Source: Clitoria ternatea
Lineage: Eukaryota > Streptophyta > Magnoliopsida > Fabales > Fabaceae
Direction: 5' to 3'
DNA length: 64,000 nucleotides
NCBI GenBank assembly: GCA_037962975.1
Contig: CM075674.1
Coordinates: 84,088,501 to 84,152,500, forward strand
Below are positions 33,748 through 44,480 of this stretch, one piece after another. The notes beneath the pieces are model-generated. The model was not told where the DNA came from. It saw nothing but the letters and a program-made list of their open reading frames with translations, and did no database searches. The stretch's first letter is position 1, and every line of letters begins with the position of its first letter. Position numbers and translations under genes: made by a program.

Positions 33748-33748
<1 letters not shown>

Positions 33749-33792
<44 letters not shown>
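33749..33792. repeat. TA microsatellite in the copia LTR
   Basis: About 22 TA dinucleotides, 14 bases left of the Tat-like element 2 insertion point. Confidence 0.9.
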
Positions 33793-33793
<1 letters not shown>

Positions 33794-33806
33794 CAACTTT
33801 TCTTTC

Positions 33807-34762
33807 TGATCCGGTCTGGATACCGGCCCTAAGACTATGAGATCATTGTCTTAGCCGGCCTAGAGTTCAATCGGTATCACAAGACAATGATCCAGTCGGC
33901 AAAAATATTAGCTGTCCTGGATATCAACCGGTATCACAGAATACCAACCTTGTCTGCAACTATATGATGTAACCGGTCATCCGAAGTAGTGTCTGAGACA
34001 CCGGATACCTCATCCGTTCTCATTTCACCCATCACTTATGACTGATTGCCTCAGTCATTTTGAGAGGTTGATCCGGACCGATCAACTTGTTTCCATCATA
34101 TCACATGCAACCGGTGTCATCAGTATACATCCGGACTGTAATTCTGAGTCAGGCGTTCTCCCAGCACCGGTTAGTCCAGGATAACACGATGCACACCGGA
34201 TAACATACATATCACCCGACAGAAGACGATGGGCATTGCTACAGGGACCGATCAATAATTCCCCACACTACAAGCCAAACTCTGCTCCAGGGAATGGTCA
34301 ACTTGTCCCCTAAGTCTAGCCCATACTCCCTACGCTCAATATAAAATAGCCACTTGCCTCAATCATGCTGGTGAGTGCGTATTAAATAATAATATACTTG
34401 CATAATGAAGGTTAGTGGTTCCCCACTAACGAGTCCTCGTAAATCGAGCCAATCAGCTATAAGAACTCACTTCAGTTTACTGGAGAAGGGTTCCTGGTTT
34501 TTCCATCCCTTACATTCCACACTTAGAATATATTACTGACTTGAGCGTCGGAGAATCTTCATAGGTGACACCACCTTTCACCCACACCAACGCGTGAGGT
34601 CGGTGAGGAGGACCTCCAGGACGCCAAGACCGGTCTCTTCATACAGACACACCGGATACACATACCGGATATTCACAGAACCGACCTTCAAACATAGACT
34701 TTTCTCACTACTTGTGACTGGCCCGACACCGGATCTGTTTGACCCCGGTTCAGGACAGATCA
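33807..34762 (+). repeat. 5' LTR of Tat-like element 2
   Basis: 956 bp, TGATCCGGTCTGGATACC...GGACAGATCA. It keeps the AATATAAAATAG core promoter step near 34,339-34,350. About 225 bp longer than the LTR of element 1, mainly in the 5' third. Confidence 0.93.
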
Positions 34763-34763
34763 T

Positions 34764-34781
34764 TGGCACGCCCAGTGGGAC
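34764..34781 (+). promoter_or_regulatory. primer-binding site of Tat-like element 2
   Basis: TGGCACGCCCAGTGGGAC, identical to that at 4113 and 57,399. Confidence 0.8.
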
Positions 34782-34829
34782 ACGTTAAAGTTATTCCCAC
34801 TTCTCGTTTAGGAAGTCTGGTCTCTTATC

Positions 34830-34877
34830 ATGGAAGGCAATGGGAGAAACCAACCAGATGGGTACGTGGAAGACATC
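34830..34877 (+). pseudogene. gag: gag start of Tat-like element 2
   Basis: ATGGAAGGC opens 16 codons that end at the ACATC target duplication of the solo LTR. Reading resumes in the same frame at 38,681, so before that insertion this was the start of the shortened gag. Confidence 0.7.
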
Positions 34878-36189
34878 TGTAACACCCTCGGTTAGATAAG
34901 ACAAATCCTTCTGTAGGTTCATCCTATTTAACTGAGAGTGTTAACAGTTTTTAGAAAAAGTAAATATTTTTTTTTATTTATTTTTTTTTATAAAGAGATG
35001 GCAGATCAGTGGAAGCAAATAATATATATATTTCATAGTCATTCACAAACTCAAAAGTAATTGTACTCTTAACAGAATGGGGCACGCAGGCACCCTTAAA
35101 TATTATACAGTCACCGATGTCTGATTATTAATAATAAATATTCTATCTTTAATGATCGTTCTCAGTGGGTTCGGCATATTGCTGTTCTTCACACTCGGGT
35201 TCTTGATTTTCTAATTCCTCTGAAAATTGTCAACAGTAAGGGTGAGTATAACCCAAGACCCTGATTGGTTAATCCGGTGCAGACATAATCCAGTTAACAA
35301 ATAATATCACATAATTCATACAATTAGCATATTTATAACAATCAAGCATGTCGTCATGAAAATGCATGAATTGAATTTATTATGATTTATCTTTGATTAA
35401 GTCTCATGATGCATATGGGCCCAATAAACTCGTCATTATCATCCTTTCATTCTTTGGAATTCATCCTGCTCAAGTTGTTTCTTGGGCACAACGTTTCCAT
35501 TCTAGAGCGATCGGAGCTCACCAAGTCCCTTTTCTTTTATTATATGGTACGAATGAACTCACAGGTTCTCATCATTATATATATCATTTCATCTTGGGAC
35601 TTGGCTCTTCACGATCATAGATACATCCCGTCATTTAGTCGAAGTACACCAGAATTGCATCGTCTCACCCGGCTATCAGGCGCGACTCTGATGCCATTGG
35701 GTTGCCGTTCCAGTTGAACTCCCAAGATTCTTCTACTGAGATCGAACGTGAATATCCTCCAGCGTACCAGGTGTATGCTCTAGTTTTTCTTCTTCAAAAC
35801 ATATTTTCATGATGCGAAATGCATTATTTTTATCATTAGATCCCTGGGTATCTTATGTGTTTCCAGTCTCATCATATCATTCCCAAGCTCTTTGAATTCC
35901 ATCAATTATTTAAACGTTGTAAGATATTTGTTTATTATTTTTAGAAATATATCTATTATATCATGGTTAAAATTATATTTTGTATAAAGAGTAAAATAAT
36001 ATATTCTTTATGTAATTACTCATAATTAAGACGTTAACAATGTTAATAACAATAAAACTAACAATAATAATAACAATATTAAGATTGATAATAATTAGAA
36101 TAATAATAATAATAGAATAAGAATGATAATAATAATTATAACTTCCCATTAGTTTAAAAAGTATTAAAGAATAGTTTCTAAATGAAAAT

Positions 36190-36960
36190 CCAAGCGAAAA
36201 ACATTAAAAATAGAGTTTTCTGAGTGGAACAAGGGTAAATCCGAGTGAAATAAGTATGATTCCGAGTGGAATCATACTGAGAAGGGTTTTCCAAACGATC
36301 TGGCTAAAAATCCGAGTGAAATTACACTGGAAAGCTGTTTTCCGACTGAAACAAGTTTGGGTCCGAGTGAAAATGAACTGGAAGGTTGTTTTTCCGACTG
36401 AAACAGGTTTGATTCCGAGTGAAAATGAATTTCTGAGTGTAATAAAATACGATTCTGAGTGACATCAGTCTCAAAGGAGTTTTCTGAGTGAATTCAATAT
36501 AAAATCCGAGTGAAACATGAGTTTACCGAGTGCAATTAGTTGAAAAGGGTTTTGTCTGAATAAGACACATGCGAGTAAAATAAATTCGAGTAAGATAATC
36601 CTGATTCCGAGTGGAATCAGGTTGGGAAAGGTCTTCTGGGTGAATTGACTTTATATACCGAGTTACATCAAACTGAAAGGAGTTCTTTTAGTGAAAATAA
36701 CTGTTTGCTGAGTAAAATAAATTGTTTTCTGAGTGAAATCACTGAAAAGTGTTGTCTGGGTAAAACTAACTGTTTTCTGAGTGAAATATGATGTTTTCCG
36801 AGTGAAATCAACTGGAAAGATGCTGTCCGAGTGGAAATAAACTAGAAAAAGTTCTCTGAGTGAAATTAGGTTGTTTACCGAGTGAAGAATTGTTCTATCA
36901 AAATGAAATACATTCAGTTAAGGCTGAATCCGATTGAAACTAAGCAAAACCGAGTTGTTA
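36190..36960 (+). repeat. CCGAGTG motif array, sense
   Basis: About twenty irregular steps of 25-40 bp around TTCCGAGTGAAATCA or TCCGAGTGAAAATGAACTGG. Degenerate and non-coding. The reverse-oriented array lies at 37,650-38,520. Confidence 0.7.
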
Positions 36961-37649
36961 TAAATGTAAAACCGGTCGGATTAACATAAAACAGAACCTG
37001 TTATCATTAAATCCATCTTCTATTCATAATTTTTTTCACTGGAAATCACACGGTACCCATGATTCTTAGTATTTTCAGTCCAATACAGTACATATCATTT
37101 CACAATTCATCACTGATTATATGCATTTAATAACAAATATATATATATAAATAAAAATAACAATTAAGGCATTTAATTCACACAACACTGAATTTGTCCT
37201 GGAAAGGTGAGGAACAAGTTCCTTAACCCTTTCCTTCACTCGGTTTTCCCACAGAGCACCCAAGAATATACCCCCTTACCTTTATGGAGCTACTGGAGGA
37301 GAAGAAGAAGTTCCCTTACTGTCCTGCATGAATTCCGAGTGAAACAGAAGAGAAAGGAGAGAGAAAGAAGCTTGCTGGAAAGGAAAATGGTAACAGAAGT
37401 GTGTTTATAGCTGTGTTTCGTGGGTGTGTTCTGAGAATCCTTGCGCTGGTTTAAATAAGGAGAGTAAGTGGGAACTAAATGGGGAACAACTTTTCTGAGT
37501 GGGCTGCTAGTGGAGTGCTAATGGAGAGTCAGTGGAGATTAAATAAGGAGATATGCTGAGTCAATACCCATTTCTGGCGGCCCACTGTCTATAATGCGCA
37601 TGATTGAATTAAAATAATCATTAAAAGACAAAATTGAAGTCAATACGCA

Positions 37650-38520
37650 CTACTGACACTGAATACCGAGTGAAAATTCCACTCGGTTAACCACTATACC
37701 GACTGAAATTCTTACTTCCGAGTCAATAATTGCAAGGCTCGCTTGAGCGTGGCTTGCTCGCTTGAGCGAAGTAGAGAAATATACATCAGGGGTCCTTCTC
37801 GCTCAAGCGGAATCCGACTCGCTTGAGCGAGTCTTCAAGTCCTCGCTCAGAATTCCTTTGAAACCGACTCAGGTACTCGGTTCTTCACTCGGTAATACCT
37901 GTCCAGACCGAGTCCTTCCTTTCTCAGAGTTTTCACTCAGAAATCCGAGTCTTCATTCACTTGGTTCACTCGGTTTAGGCCAACTTCTTCAACTATATTT
38001 CCAATTAAGGTTTATTTAAGCCATTACCTCTCGGAACAGGACCTACACGTACGAGTCTCACTCGGTTTTGCTCCAGTAGGGTATATCTCACTCGGAATTG
38101 GCTCCCTCTACCATTTTCCACTCGGTTTCCTAAGCAAATACATATGAAACCGTTCGGAATCCTTCCCAATTGATTCCATAACACACTCCAGTCGGTAGGA
38201 AGCATCAAATCAACATAAACATGAGTATTTAAGCATTCTTTTACTCGGAATGCTTCAATCAGAGTAATTTCCTTCAGAAAAGGAAGTATTTGACTCGAAA
38301 TTTCACCCAGAAGTGGTTTTCTCGAACACACTTCACTCAGAATTGCCTCTCAGGTCAGGACTCCACTCGGTGGTAGCCCTCTCAGTCATGTTTTACTCGG
38401 AAAACGTGATACTGACTCAGAATTCTCTCCTTCACTCGGAATTTTTGATTATTCACTCGGAATTCCTCTCTGTTACTCGGAACAGAGCCCTTTTCACTCG
38501 GTTTTTGCATAATTTCACTA
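37650..38520 (-). repeat. CACTCGGA motif array, inverted
   Basis: Twenty or more CACTCGGAAT or ACTCGGTT steps, the reverse complement of the motif at 36,190-36,960. It begins next to palindromic CTCGCTTGAGCGAG repeats (37,738-37,835). Confidence 0.7.
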
Positions 38521-38680
38521 ATAGTCCATATAAATTCTATTATTATGTGCAAAAATGACATTTTTGAGATACTACAGACCATCAATAAGGTATATATTGA
38601 CTTATTCTTGCTTACAAACCTCCATAATTAAAAATTTACAAGGGTAAAACTGCTTCTAAAAAGAGGGATGTTACAACATC

Positions 38681-39406
38681 ACTGCCCAGGACTTCTTGAA
38701 GAGGTTTTACAAGGAAGCAACTGCTGTTCCAAACTCGGCAGAGGCACTGCAGTTGCACATCGTAATAGAAGCTTTGCAACCGAACTCTGCTTTCGCCCTG
38801 TCGTTGGCGAAAAGTCCTCCGGCGAGTTTTGAAGAATTCAGGAGGAAAGCATCCAAGTATGTGGGCATTGAAATGCACTTGGAAGCAACAACGGCGAGAG
38901 GGAAATCCCCAACGCCACAACAACGGAGAGATAAGGATAGGCCCCGATCGAAACGCATGGAGAGACCGTTCCGGGGCAACATCTTCGATAATCCTGTACC
39001 TCTGAGTCAAGAAGAACGGGTAAATGCATTTAGCAATTATGCACCGTTAAATTCTAAGCGGTCACAGATTCTGAGAGAGATCGGATGGCCAACGCTTACT
39101 ACATATGGGGTCAGGAAGCCGCCCCAGCTTCGCAAACATGGTGACCTTCGGAAATACTATGAATTCCATGAGCAAAAGGGCCACTCGGCAAACAAATGTC
39201 AAGCCTTGAAAAATATCGTTGAGACCCTGATCCGAGAGGGTAAGCTCAAGCAGTACCTTTTCAAAGAAAGGTCTTTCGCTGAATCAGACCGGACTGAGAA
39301 AAGGGGGAGGGACTACGAGGAAGGCGATAATGATCATCCCACTCCGATTAGAAGATTTACTGCTTTTGAAAAACAAAAGGGAGTTATGATGGGTGAGCCT
39401 GCATAG
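38681..39406 (+). pseudogene. gag: gag C-terminal part of Tat-like element 2
   Basis: Open for 242 codons; the first Met inside is at 38,696. Reads DFLKRFYKEATAVPN, then the SFEEFRRKASKYVGIEMHLEA core, a basic linker, SQILREIGWP and the CH...H-C segment YEFHEQKGHSANKCQALKN (first Cys replaced by Tyr), and ends GEPA before TAG. It corresponds to gag from residue about 250 of element 1; the middle of gag was deleted in frame earlier. The same sequence without defects shows what was lost in element 1. The homologous frame would continue into protease, but that is gone. Confidence 0.8.
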
Positions 39407-39776
39407 CAAAATGTTATGCCCCAACAACAACATCAGGGTCGACGAGAGGTCATTGATTAGGGAATAGGCCATCAAAGTCAAAAAATGCCTTTCGCTATTA
39501 CAGCTAGTCGGTAAGACACTGTGCACTCTTTCCTTACTTGAGTTTTTCCGATCGGATTTTACCAAGAAGGTTTAACGAGGCATAACCCCAACTCGGCTCT
39601 CTTTCTCTCTTGTAATTCATAATGAAATATTCTATATGTTCACCCATTGTCTTTATGATTTTATTCGATGCACAACACTATTGTGACAAAATACTTTCAG
39701 GACGGACGATCCTAACAACGTATTTGTTGTTAGTGATGAACCTCTTCGAAGGTACAAAGGGGTGGACCATAATTTG

Positions 39777-40277
39777 AAGGCTCGGATTATAGGATTAAAC
39801 CGAACTCCGAGTATGACTACTAGGTTTGGCCGAACATCGGTGAAGAACAGTGAATGGGTAAAATCCAACACCGATTGAGAAGGCCGGTGAATGGGTAAAA
39901 TCCAACACCGAGTATGAACCATGGTGAATGGGTAAAATCCAACACCGATTGAAGGCTTGAGTGCAGTAAGCTGGATCTTCTTCAAGACCACGCTGAACCC
40001 CGAGTAACGGGCGTAGTAGGTTCAGGATTAGCCCTGATCTGAACCCCGTGTCGAAGGCTCGGATTGTAGGATTAAACCGAACTCTGAGTACGACTAGTAG
40101 GTTTGGCCGAACGTCAGTGAAGAACGGTGAATGGGTAAAATCCAACACCGATTGAGAAGGCCGGTGAATGGGTAAAATCCAACACCGAGTATGAACCACA
40201 GTGAATAGGTAAAATCCAACACCGATTGAAGGCTTGGGCGCAGTAAGCTGGTTCTTCTTCAAGACCACGTTGAACCC
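39777..40277 (+). repeat. higher-order tandem repeat, period about 275 bp
   Basis: 39,777-39,999 and 40,053-40,275 match nearly base for base. Each holds three GGTGAATGGGTAAAATCC subunits and ends in a CTTCTTCAAGACCACG step. Shorter single subunits follow to about 40,360. Confidence 0.8.
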
Positions 40278-41355
40278 CGATTAAATTAAAGACGACCGGT
40301 GAATGGGTAAAATCTAACACCGAGTGAAGAAAAATGGTGAATAGGTAAAATCCAACACCGAGTGAAGAAGAACGGTTAGTAGGATTAAACCGAACGCCAT
40401 TGAAGACGGGTTGTAGGATTAAACCGAACCCCAGTCGAAGGCTTGGATTGTAGGATTAAACCTAACTCCAAGCATGACTTTGAATTCGCTCAGAGGTATT
40501 TCCCCGGAAAGTCTTCACTTGGAAACACTTCAAATTCGAAGTCAAACTTGAATTATTCACTCGGGAATATATCTACCCGAAACGTACTCATTCAAAGTCA
40601 GAGCCTTCCTTTGACCAAAAGTACTTCCCCTGAAAATGGCCCACTCAGAAATTCTTCACTTGGTGCCATACCACGTGGAAGTCAGAAATTCTTCACTCGG
40701 TGCCATACCAAGTGGAAGTCGAAAACGTATCATTCGGTGCAATCCCAATTAGAAATGTCACACTCAGAGACACCTCACTCGGGAAAGTTTCACTCAACTT
40801 GGGGACACACCCACTTGGGAAAGTTGCACTCAGAAACTTCCCACCCGAAAGAAAACTCGGATTATAGGGAAAAATCAAACTCCGAGTATGGTTAAGAGGA
40901 TTAAACCGAACACTGTTGAAGAATCACTCGGAAACCTCCCCCCGAGGGATTACTCGGAAATCCTCCTTCCGGAAGGATCAATCGGAGATCTTCCACCCGG
41001 AAGTATCACTCGGAATTTTCAGGACAAAACACGAGTCCTCGACATAAAAAATAAGACTCGGATGACGCATACATACTTTTACCGAGCAGCATGAGGAGAT
41101 TACAAGTAATGGAATTTCCCGAGTGACACGGCCAGAACCAACCTCACTCGGAGTCATTTACTCAGAGTCGAATATTCACTCGGAATCACTCACTCAGAGT
41201 CAAATGTTCATTCGGAATTGATCACTCAATAACGCTCGAGGACAATATTCAATGGTTAACGGGTACTGCAAAGATATTTTTGCAGGTTACACCAGCATCC
41301 AGACCTCTCGCGAGTTGTATAGCTCATATGAGCAACTTCATAAGTCCCTCACATA

Positions 41356-41367
41356 AGCTAGGGGACA
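41356..41367 (+). promoter_or_regulatory. polypurine tract of Tat-like element 2
   Basis: AGCTAGGGGACA, two bases before the 3' LTR, as in element 1. Confidence 0.65.
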
Positions 41368-41369
41368 TA

Positions 41370-42341
41370 TGATCCGGTCTGGATACCGGCCCTAAGACTA
41401 TGAGATCATTGTCTTAGCCAGCCTAGAGTTCAATCGGTATTACAGGACAATGATCCAGTCGGCAAAAATATTAGCTGTCCTGGATATCAACCGGTATCAC
41501 AGAATACTGACCCTGTCTGCAACTATATGATGTAACTGGTCATCCAAAGTAGTGTCTGAGACATCGGATACCTCATTCGTTCTCATTTCACCCATCACTT
41601 ATGACCGATTGCCTCAGTTATTTCGAGAGGTTGATCCGGACCGATCAACCTGTTTCCATCATATCACATGCAACTGGTGTCATCGGTATACATCCGGACT
41701 GTAATTCCGAGTCAGGCGTTCTCCCAGCACCGGTTAGTCCAGGATAACACCATGTACACCGGATAACATACATATCACCTGACAAAAGATGATGGGCATT
41801 GCTACCGGGACCGATTAATAATTCCCCACACTACGAGCCAAACTCTGCTCTAGGGAATGATCAACTTGTCCCCTAAGTCTAGCCCATACTCCCTACGCTC
41901 AATATCAAATAGCCACTTGCCTCAATCATGCTGGTGAGTGCGTATTAAATAATAATATACTTGCATAATGAAGGTTAGTGGTTCCCCACTAACGAGTCCT
42001 CATAAATCAAGCCAATCAGGTATAAGATCTCACTTTAGTTTACTGGAGAAGGGTTCCTGGTTTTTCCATCCCTTACATTCCACACTTGGAATATATTACT
42101 GACTTGAGCGTCGGAGAATCTTCACAGGTGACACCACCTTTCGCCCACACCAACGCGTGAGGTCGGCGAGGAGGACCTCCAGGATGCCAAGACCGGTCTC
42201 TTCATACAGACACACCAGATACACATACCGGATATTCACAGAACCGGCCTTCAGACATAGACTTTTCTCACTACTTGTGACTGGCCCGACACCGGATCTC
42301 TTTGACCCCGGATCTCTTTGACCCCGGTTCAGGACAGATCA
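41370..42341 (+). repeat. 3' LTR of Tat-like element 2
   Basis: 972 bp. It is 16 bp longer than the 5' LTR because GATCTCTTTGACCCCG is present twice near the end (42,295-42,326). The core promoter step reads AATATCAAATAG, one base off the 5' copy. Confidence 0.93.
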
Positions 42342-43329
42342 CTTTCCTTTAGAAAAAAGGGGCGTGAGAGAAAAAGAGAATAGAGATAGGCACATAATCA
42401 AAAAAATAAGGAGATACTACGAGAGAAAGAAAAAGAAAAGAATGAAGTGGGCACACACACTCAAAGGTGTGAATGAGAAGAAAAACATGGACAAATACAA
42501 AACGTTTATGTACCAAAAGCCCAAGAAAATCAGAAATGAAAAAAGCTTATAGAAAAGAAGAAAGATCTGAGAATTACCCTTGAAGAAAAAGAAAGCTCGC
42601 TATATGCACCTCATTCCCATTCCCGAAGCCATAGCAACCTAAGTTAGAGATATGCAATCAACTCGTCAATCCATCACCTCTGTAAGTACATTGTCTTTGA
42701 TTAGCTTTCAAACTTAGTATGTATCATGCTCTATTTATATATTTTCATGTACTAAGTCATCTCTAAAGAAGACAAGCCTTTCTCATTTGTATAAGTCTAT
42801 AGTACAGACTGTTCTTTTAGCGCAGCTAAGTCAAAGGCTTGTTAATCTTGTTGTGATAATTCTTCCAAATCTTTATAGAACAGGTCTATGAGATCTATTA
42901 GGAAATAATGTTGGCCTGAAGAGGCTTTAGAAAGAATACTTCAATTTAAGCCAGGAGTGGTTGGTGTCAAGAATACTCAGAAGCACGTGGTGTGCTTAAG
43001 CCAAGAGTGGTTAAAGTCAATTATATTCAAAGGCACGGTATGTGCAGCATATGTAAAAAGGGCAACTTTACATAATGAAAAACCCTTCAAGTCTAAAGGT
43101 ACTGGATGTAGTTCCACATTGGAAGTGAACCAGTATAAATCTCTTGTGTGCTCTTTCTATCCTTTTTCTTACAAAAGTCTGATGCATTCACGCTAATCAT
43201 CTCTCATGCAAAAGTCTATTGCCTAATCCGCTGTGAAAAAAGGTTCATTCGTCTGAATAAAGACTTTAATTTTAAAAAGTGAACAGAGTTATTAACCCTC
43301 TCCTTCTAAGTTTGTTCCCTGAATCATCA

Positions 43330-43895
43330 TAATCCATACATTCCCCAAAGGGAATCGATTCGACAATTACATAGTACAACAACATATTCATTATACCACA
43401 AACACATGTATGGATATATATTAACATGTTTATAATATATATATATATATATGTATGTATCCGTCAACAATCATATATGTTAGATCATTTCTCTTACTTT
43501 CTTATCAATATTTATTTGCCACACATACACATCTCTAATTCATTGTCATATCACTAAACCATATGCCAAATGCATATGTTCATCATAGCAATATCAATAT
43601 CAATAAAGCTAGTGCGGATCCAACTATGGGAATATGACAAGGTGTGGCAATTATACGTAAGTGTGCTATTACGTATATACTACAGTATAAACAATAACAA
43701 TCTGTACACATATCAATATTCCAAAGTATATCTCTTTTTACCGATACCAAACCGCCTCGTCCATATACAACACTAATAGCTACACAAGGTGACCTACGGT
43801 ATAAACATGACCATAATTGTCAACGTGTTGCGGACATCCCTTGAACACACATCAAGGAAGATATGCTCCATAAAGGAATCACCGGGGGTACGCTT
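43330..43895 (+). repeat. long LTR-type repeat, copy B, first part
   Basis: From about 43,390 it follows copy A at 26,760-27,660 (for example CCTCGTCCATATACAACACTAATAGC). It is shorter, with TA and 38-bp repeats mostly missing. It stops at the Cassandra-type insertion. Confidence 0.7.
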
Positions 43896-44391
43896 TGTGA
43901 CATCCTGGCGCTGTTGAGGGCGGGGAGTGATCACCGGTGCATGGGCACGGACAAGGAGCGGCTCCTGGAAGGCTTCCAGCGGGGAATGTGGCATCCCGGG
44001 CACTGTTGAGGGCGGGGAGTGATCGCCGGTGCATAGGCACGGACAAGGAGCGGCTCCTGGCAGGCTTCCAGTGGGAGGGACACATGAACAAACTGAATAC
44101 ATACAGAATAAGAGGGATTCAAAGACTGTATAGGTATGGGACTATACAGTCGAGGATAGCTTAAAGAAATGAATTTGTACTACCTATAACAACAAATGCA
44201 TTAGCCTTTCGGTGGCCTATCACTTAAGAACTCCAAAGTTAAGCGTGCTTAACTTGGAGTAATTCTGGGATGGGTGACCTCCTGGGAAGTTCTCAGGAAA
44301 TGTGTGAGTGAGGACAAAAGCACATTGGAAAGATCTCGTGTTGGTCTATGGGGCCAGTCGTTCATTCCTGAAAAGCGGCTGGGGCGTTACA
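43896..44391 (+). mobile_element. Cassandra-type solo LTR with 5S rRNA domain
   Basis: 496 bp, TGTGACATCC...GGGGCGTTACA, flanked by CGCTT (43,891-43,895 and 44,392-44,396). Contains a stretch matching plant 5S rRNA. Cassandra elements are TRIM-type LTR elements that carry 5S sequence and its pol III promoter in the LTR (established). This one is longer than the usual 240-350 bp, partly through a 92-bp tandem duplication (43,897-44,075). The matching place in repeat copy A (27,645-27,660) has no insertion. No internal region, so a solo LTR. Confidence 0.85.
44229..44303 (+). other. 5S rRNA-derived domain in the Cassandra LTR
   Basis: AACTCCAAAGTTAAGCGTGC, then GGGATGGGTGACCTCCTGGG, as in the middle of plant 5S rRNA, including the A-box and C-box regions of the internal promoter. 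The 5' third of 5S (about 40 nt) is absent or altered and the gap between boxes differs (AACTTGGAGTAATTCT). It is not a functional rRNA gene. Confidence 0.8.
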
Positions 44392-44396
44392 CGCTT

Positions 44397-44480
44397 AATC
44401 ATCAAGCCGCCCTACCACTAGGCCTCCTCACAGGATTCCCCTCCAATCACTATTGTGAGAAGCTTTGTGATTCAATCATT
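44397..44480 (+). repeat. repeat copy B, middle part
   Basis: 84 bp matching 27,657-27,735 of copy A (CCACTAGGCCTCCTCACAGG). Bounded by two insertions. Confidence 0.8.

Larger units (their letters stand above)
34878..38675 (+). mobile_element. 3.8-kb solo LTR (Tekay-like?) inserted in gag
   Basis: Ends TGTAACACCCTC and GAGGGATGTTACA form a short imperfect inverted repeat with TG...CA termini, flanked by perfect ACATC (34,873-34,877 and 38,676-38,680). No internal genes, PBS or PPT, so a solo LTR. Length and the TGTAACACCC start fit long-LTR chromoviruses such as Tekay; that lineage is inference. It contains two opposed arrays of a CCGAGTGAAA-type motif. Confidence 0.75.
39407..41369 (+). other. 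repeat-rich 3' tail of Tat-like element 2
   Basis: After a last gag-like REVID step (39,445-39,456) the protease is deleted. The tail then has GGTGAATGGGTAAAATCC and AACACCGA repeats, a 275-bp duplication, CACTCGGAA steps (40,470-41,230), and ends in the CATATGAGCAA...AAGCTAGGGGACA leader to the LTR. Long open frames on the minus strand reflect the repeats. Polymorphic tandem DNA in this place is typical of Tat elements. Confidence 0.7.
33807..42341 (+). mobile_element. Tat-like element 2, internally deleted and re-invaded
   Basis: 8.5 kb between 956- and 972-bp LTRs, flanked by CTTTC (33,802-33,806 and 42,342-42,346). Same family as 3383-16253: same LTR ends, PBS, PPT and gag. Internal content is a gag start, a 3.8-kb foreign solo LTR, the rest of a shortened gag and a repeat-rich tail. 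Protease, pol and antisense genes are absent. By eye the LTRs differ at about 40 sites, mainly transitions, so it is several times older than element 1. Confidence 0.88.
32852..43329 (+). mobile_element. copia (SIRE-type) solo LTR interrupted by Tat-like element 2
   Basis: The two parts, 32,852-33,806 and 42,347-43,329, form one LTR of about 1.94 kb once the inner element and one CTTTC duplication are removed. Ends TGTTAGAGTC...GAATCATCA; flanked by TAATC at 32,847-32,851 and 43,330-43,334. The 3' part (AAGTGAACCAGTATAAATC, TTATTAACCCTCTCCTTC) matches the minus-strand copia LTR at 49,513-50,434, giving the assignment. No PBS or PPT outside it, so it is a solo LTR left by recombination. Confidence 0.75.

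Noticed and set aside
34578..34788. Frames on both strands across the LTR end and PBS
   Set aside because: They are in the U5 end of an LTR conserved as DNA among family members, with no shared reading frame.
39653..40320. Overlapping minus-strand frames with repeated CWILPIH and VLDFTHSP peptides
   Set aside because: They are translations of the GGTGAATGGGTAAAATCC tandem repeat in the tail of Tat-like element 2, with no start context or homology.
43794..44122. Pro/Cys-rich minus-strand frames
   Set aside because: They lie over the duplicated unit of the Cassandra-type LTR; the repetition explains the repeated SLPGAAPCPC peptides.
44229..44303. A functional 5S rRNA gene
   Set aside because: Only the middle of 5S is present, the spacer between boxes is changed, and the segment lies inside an LTR with its own target duplication.
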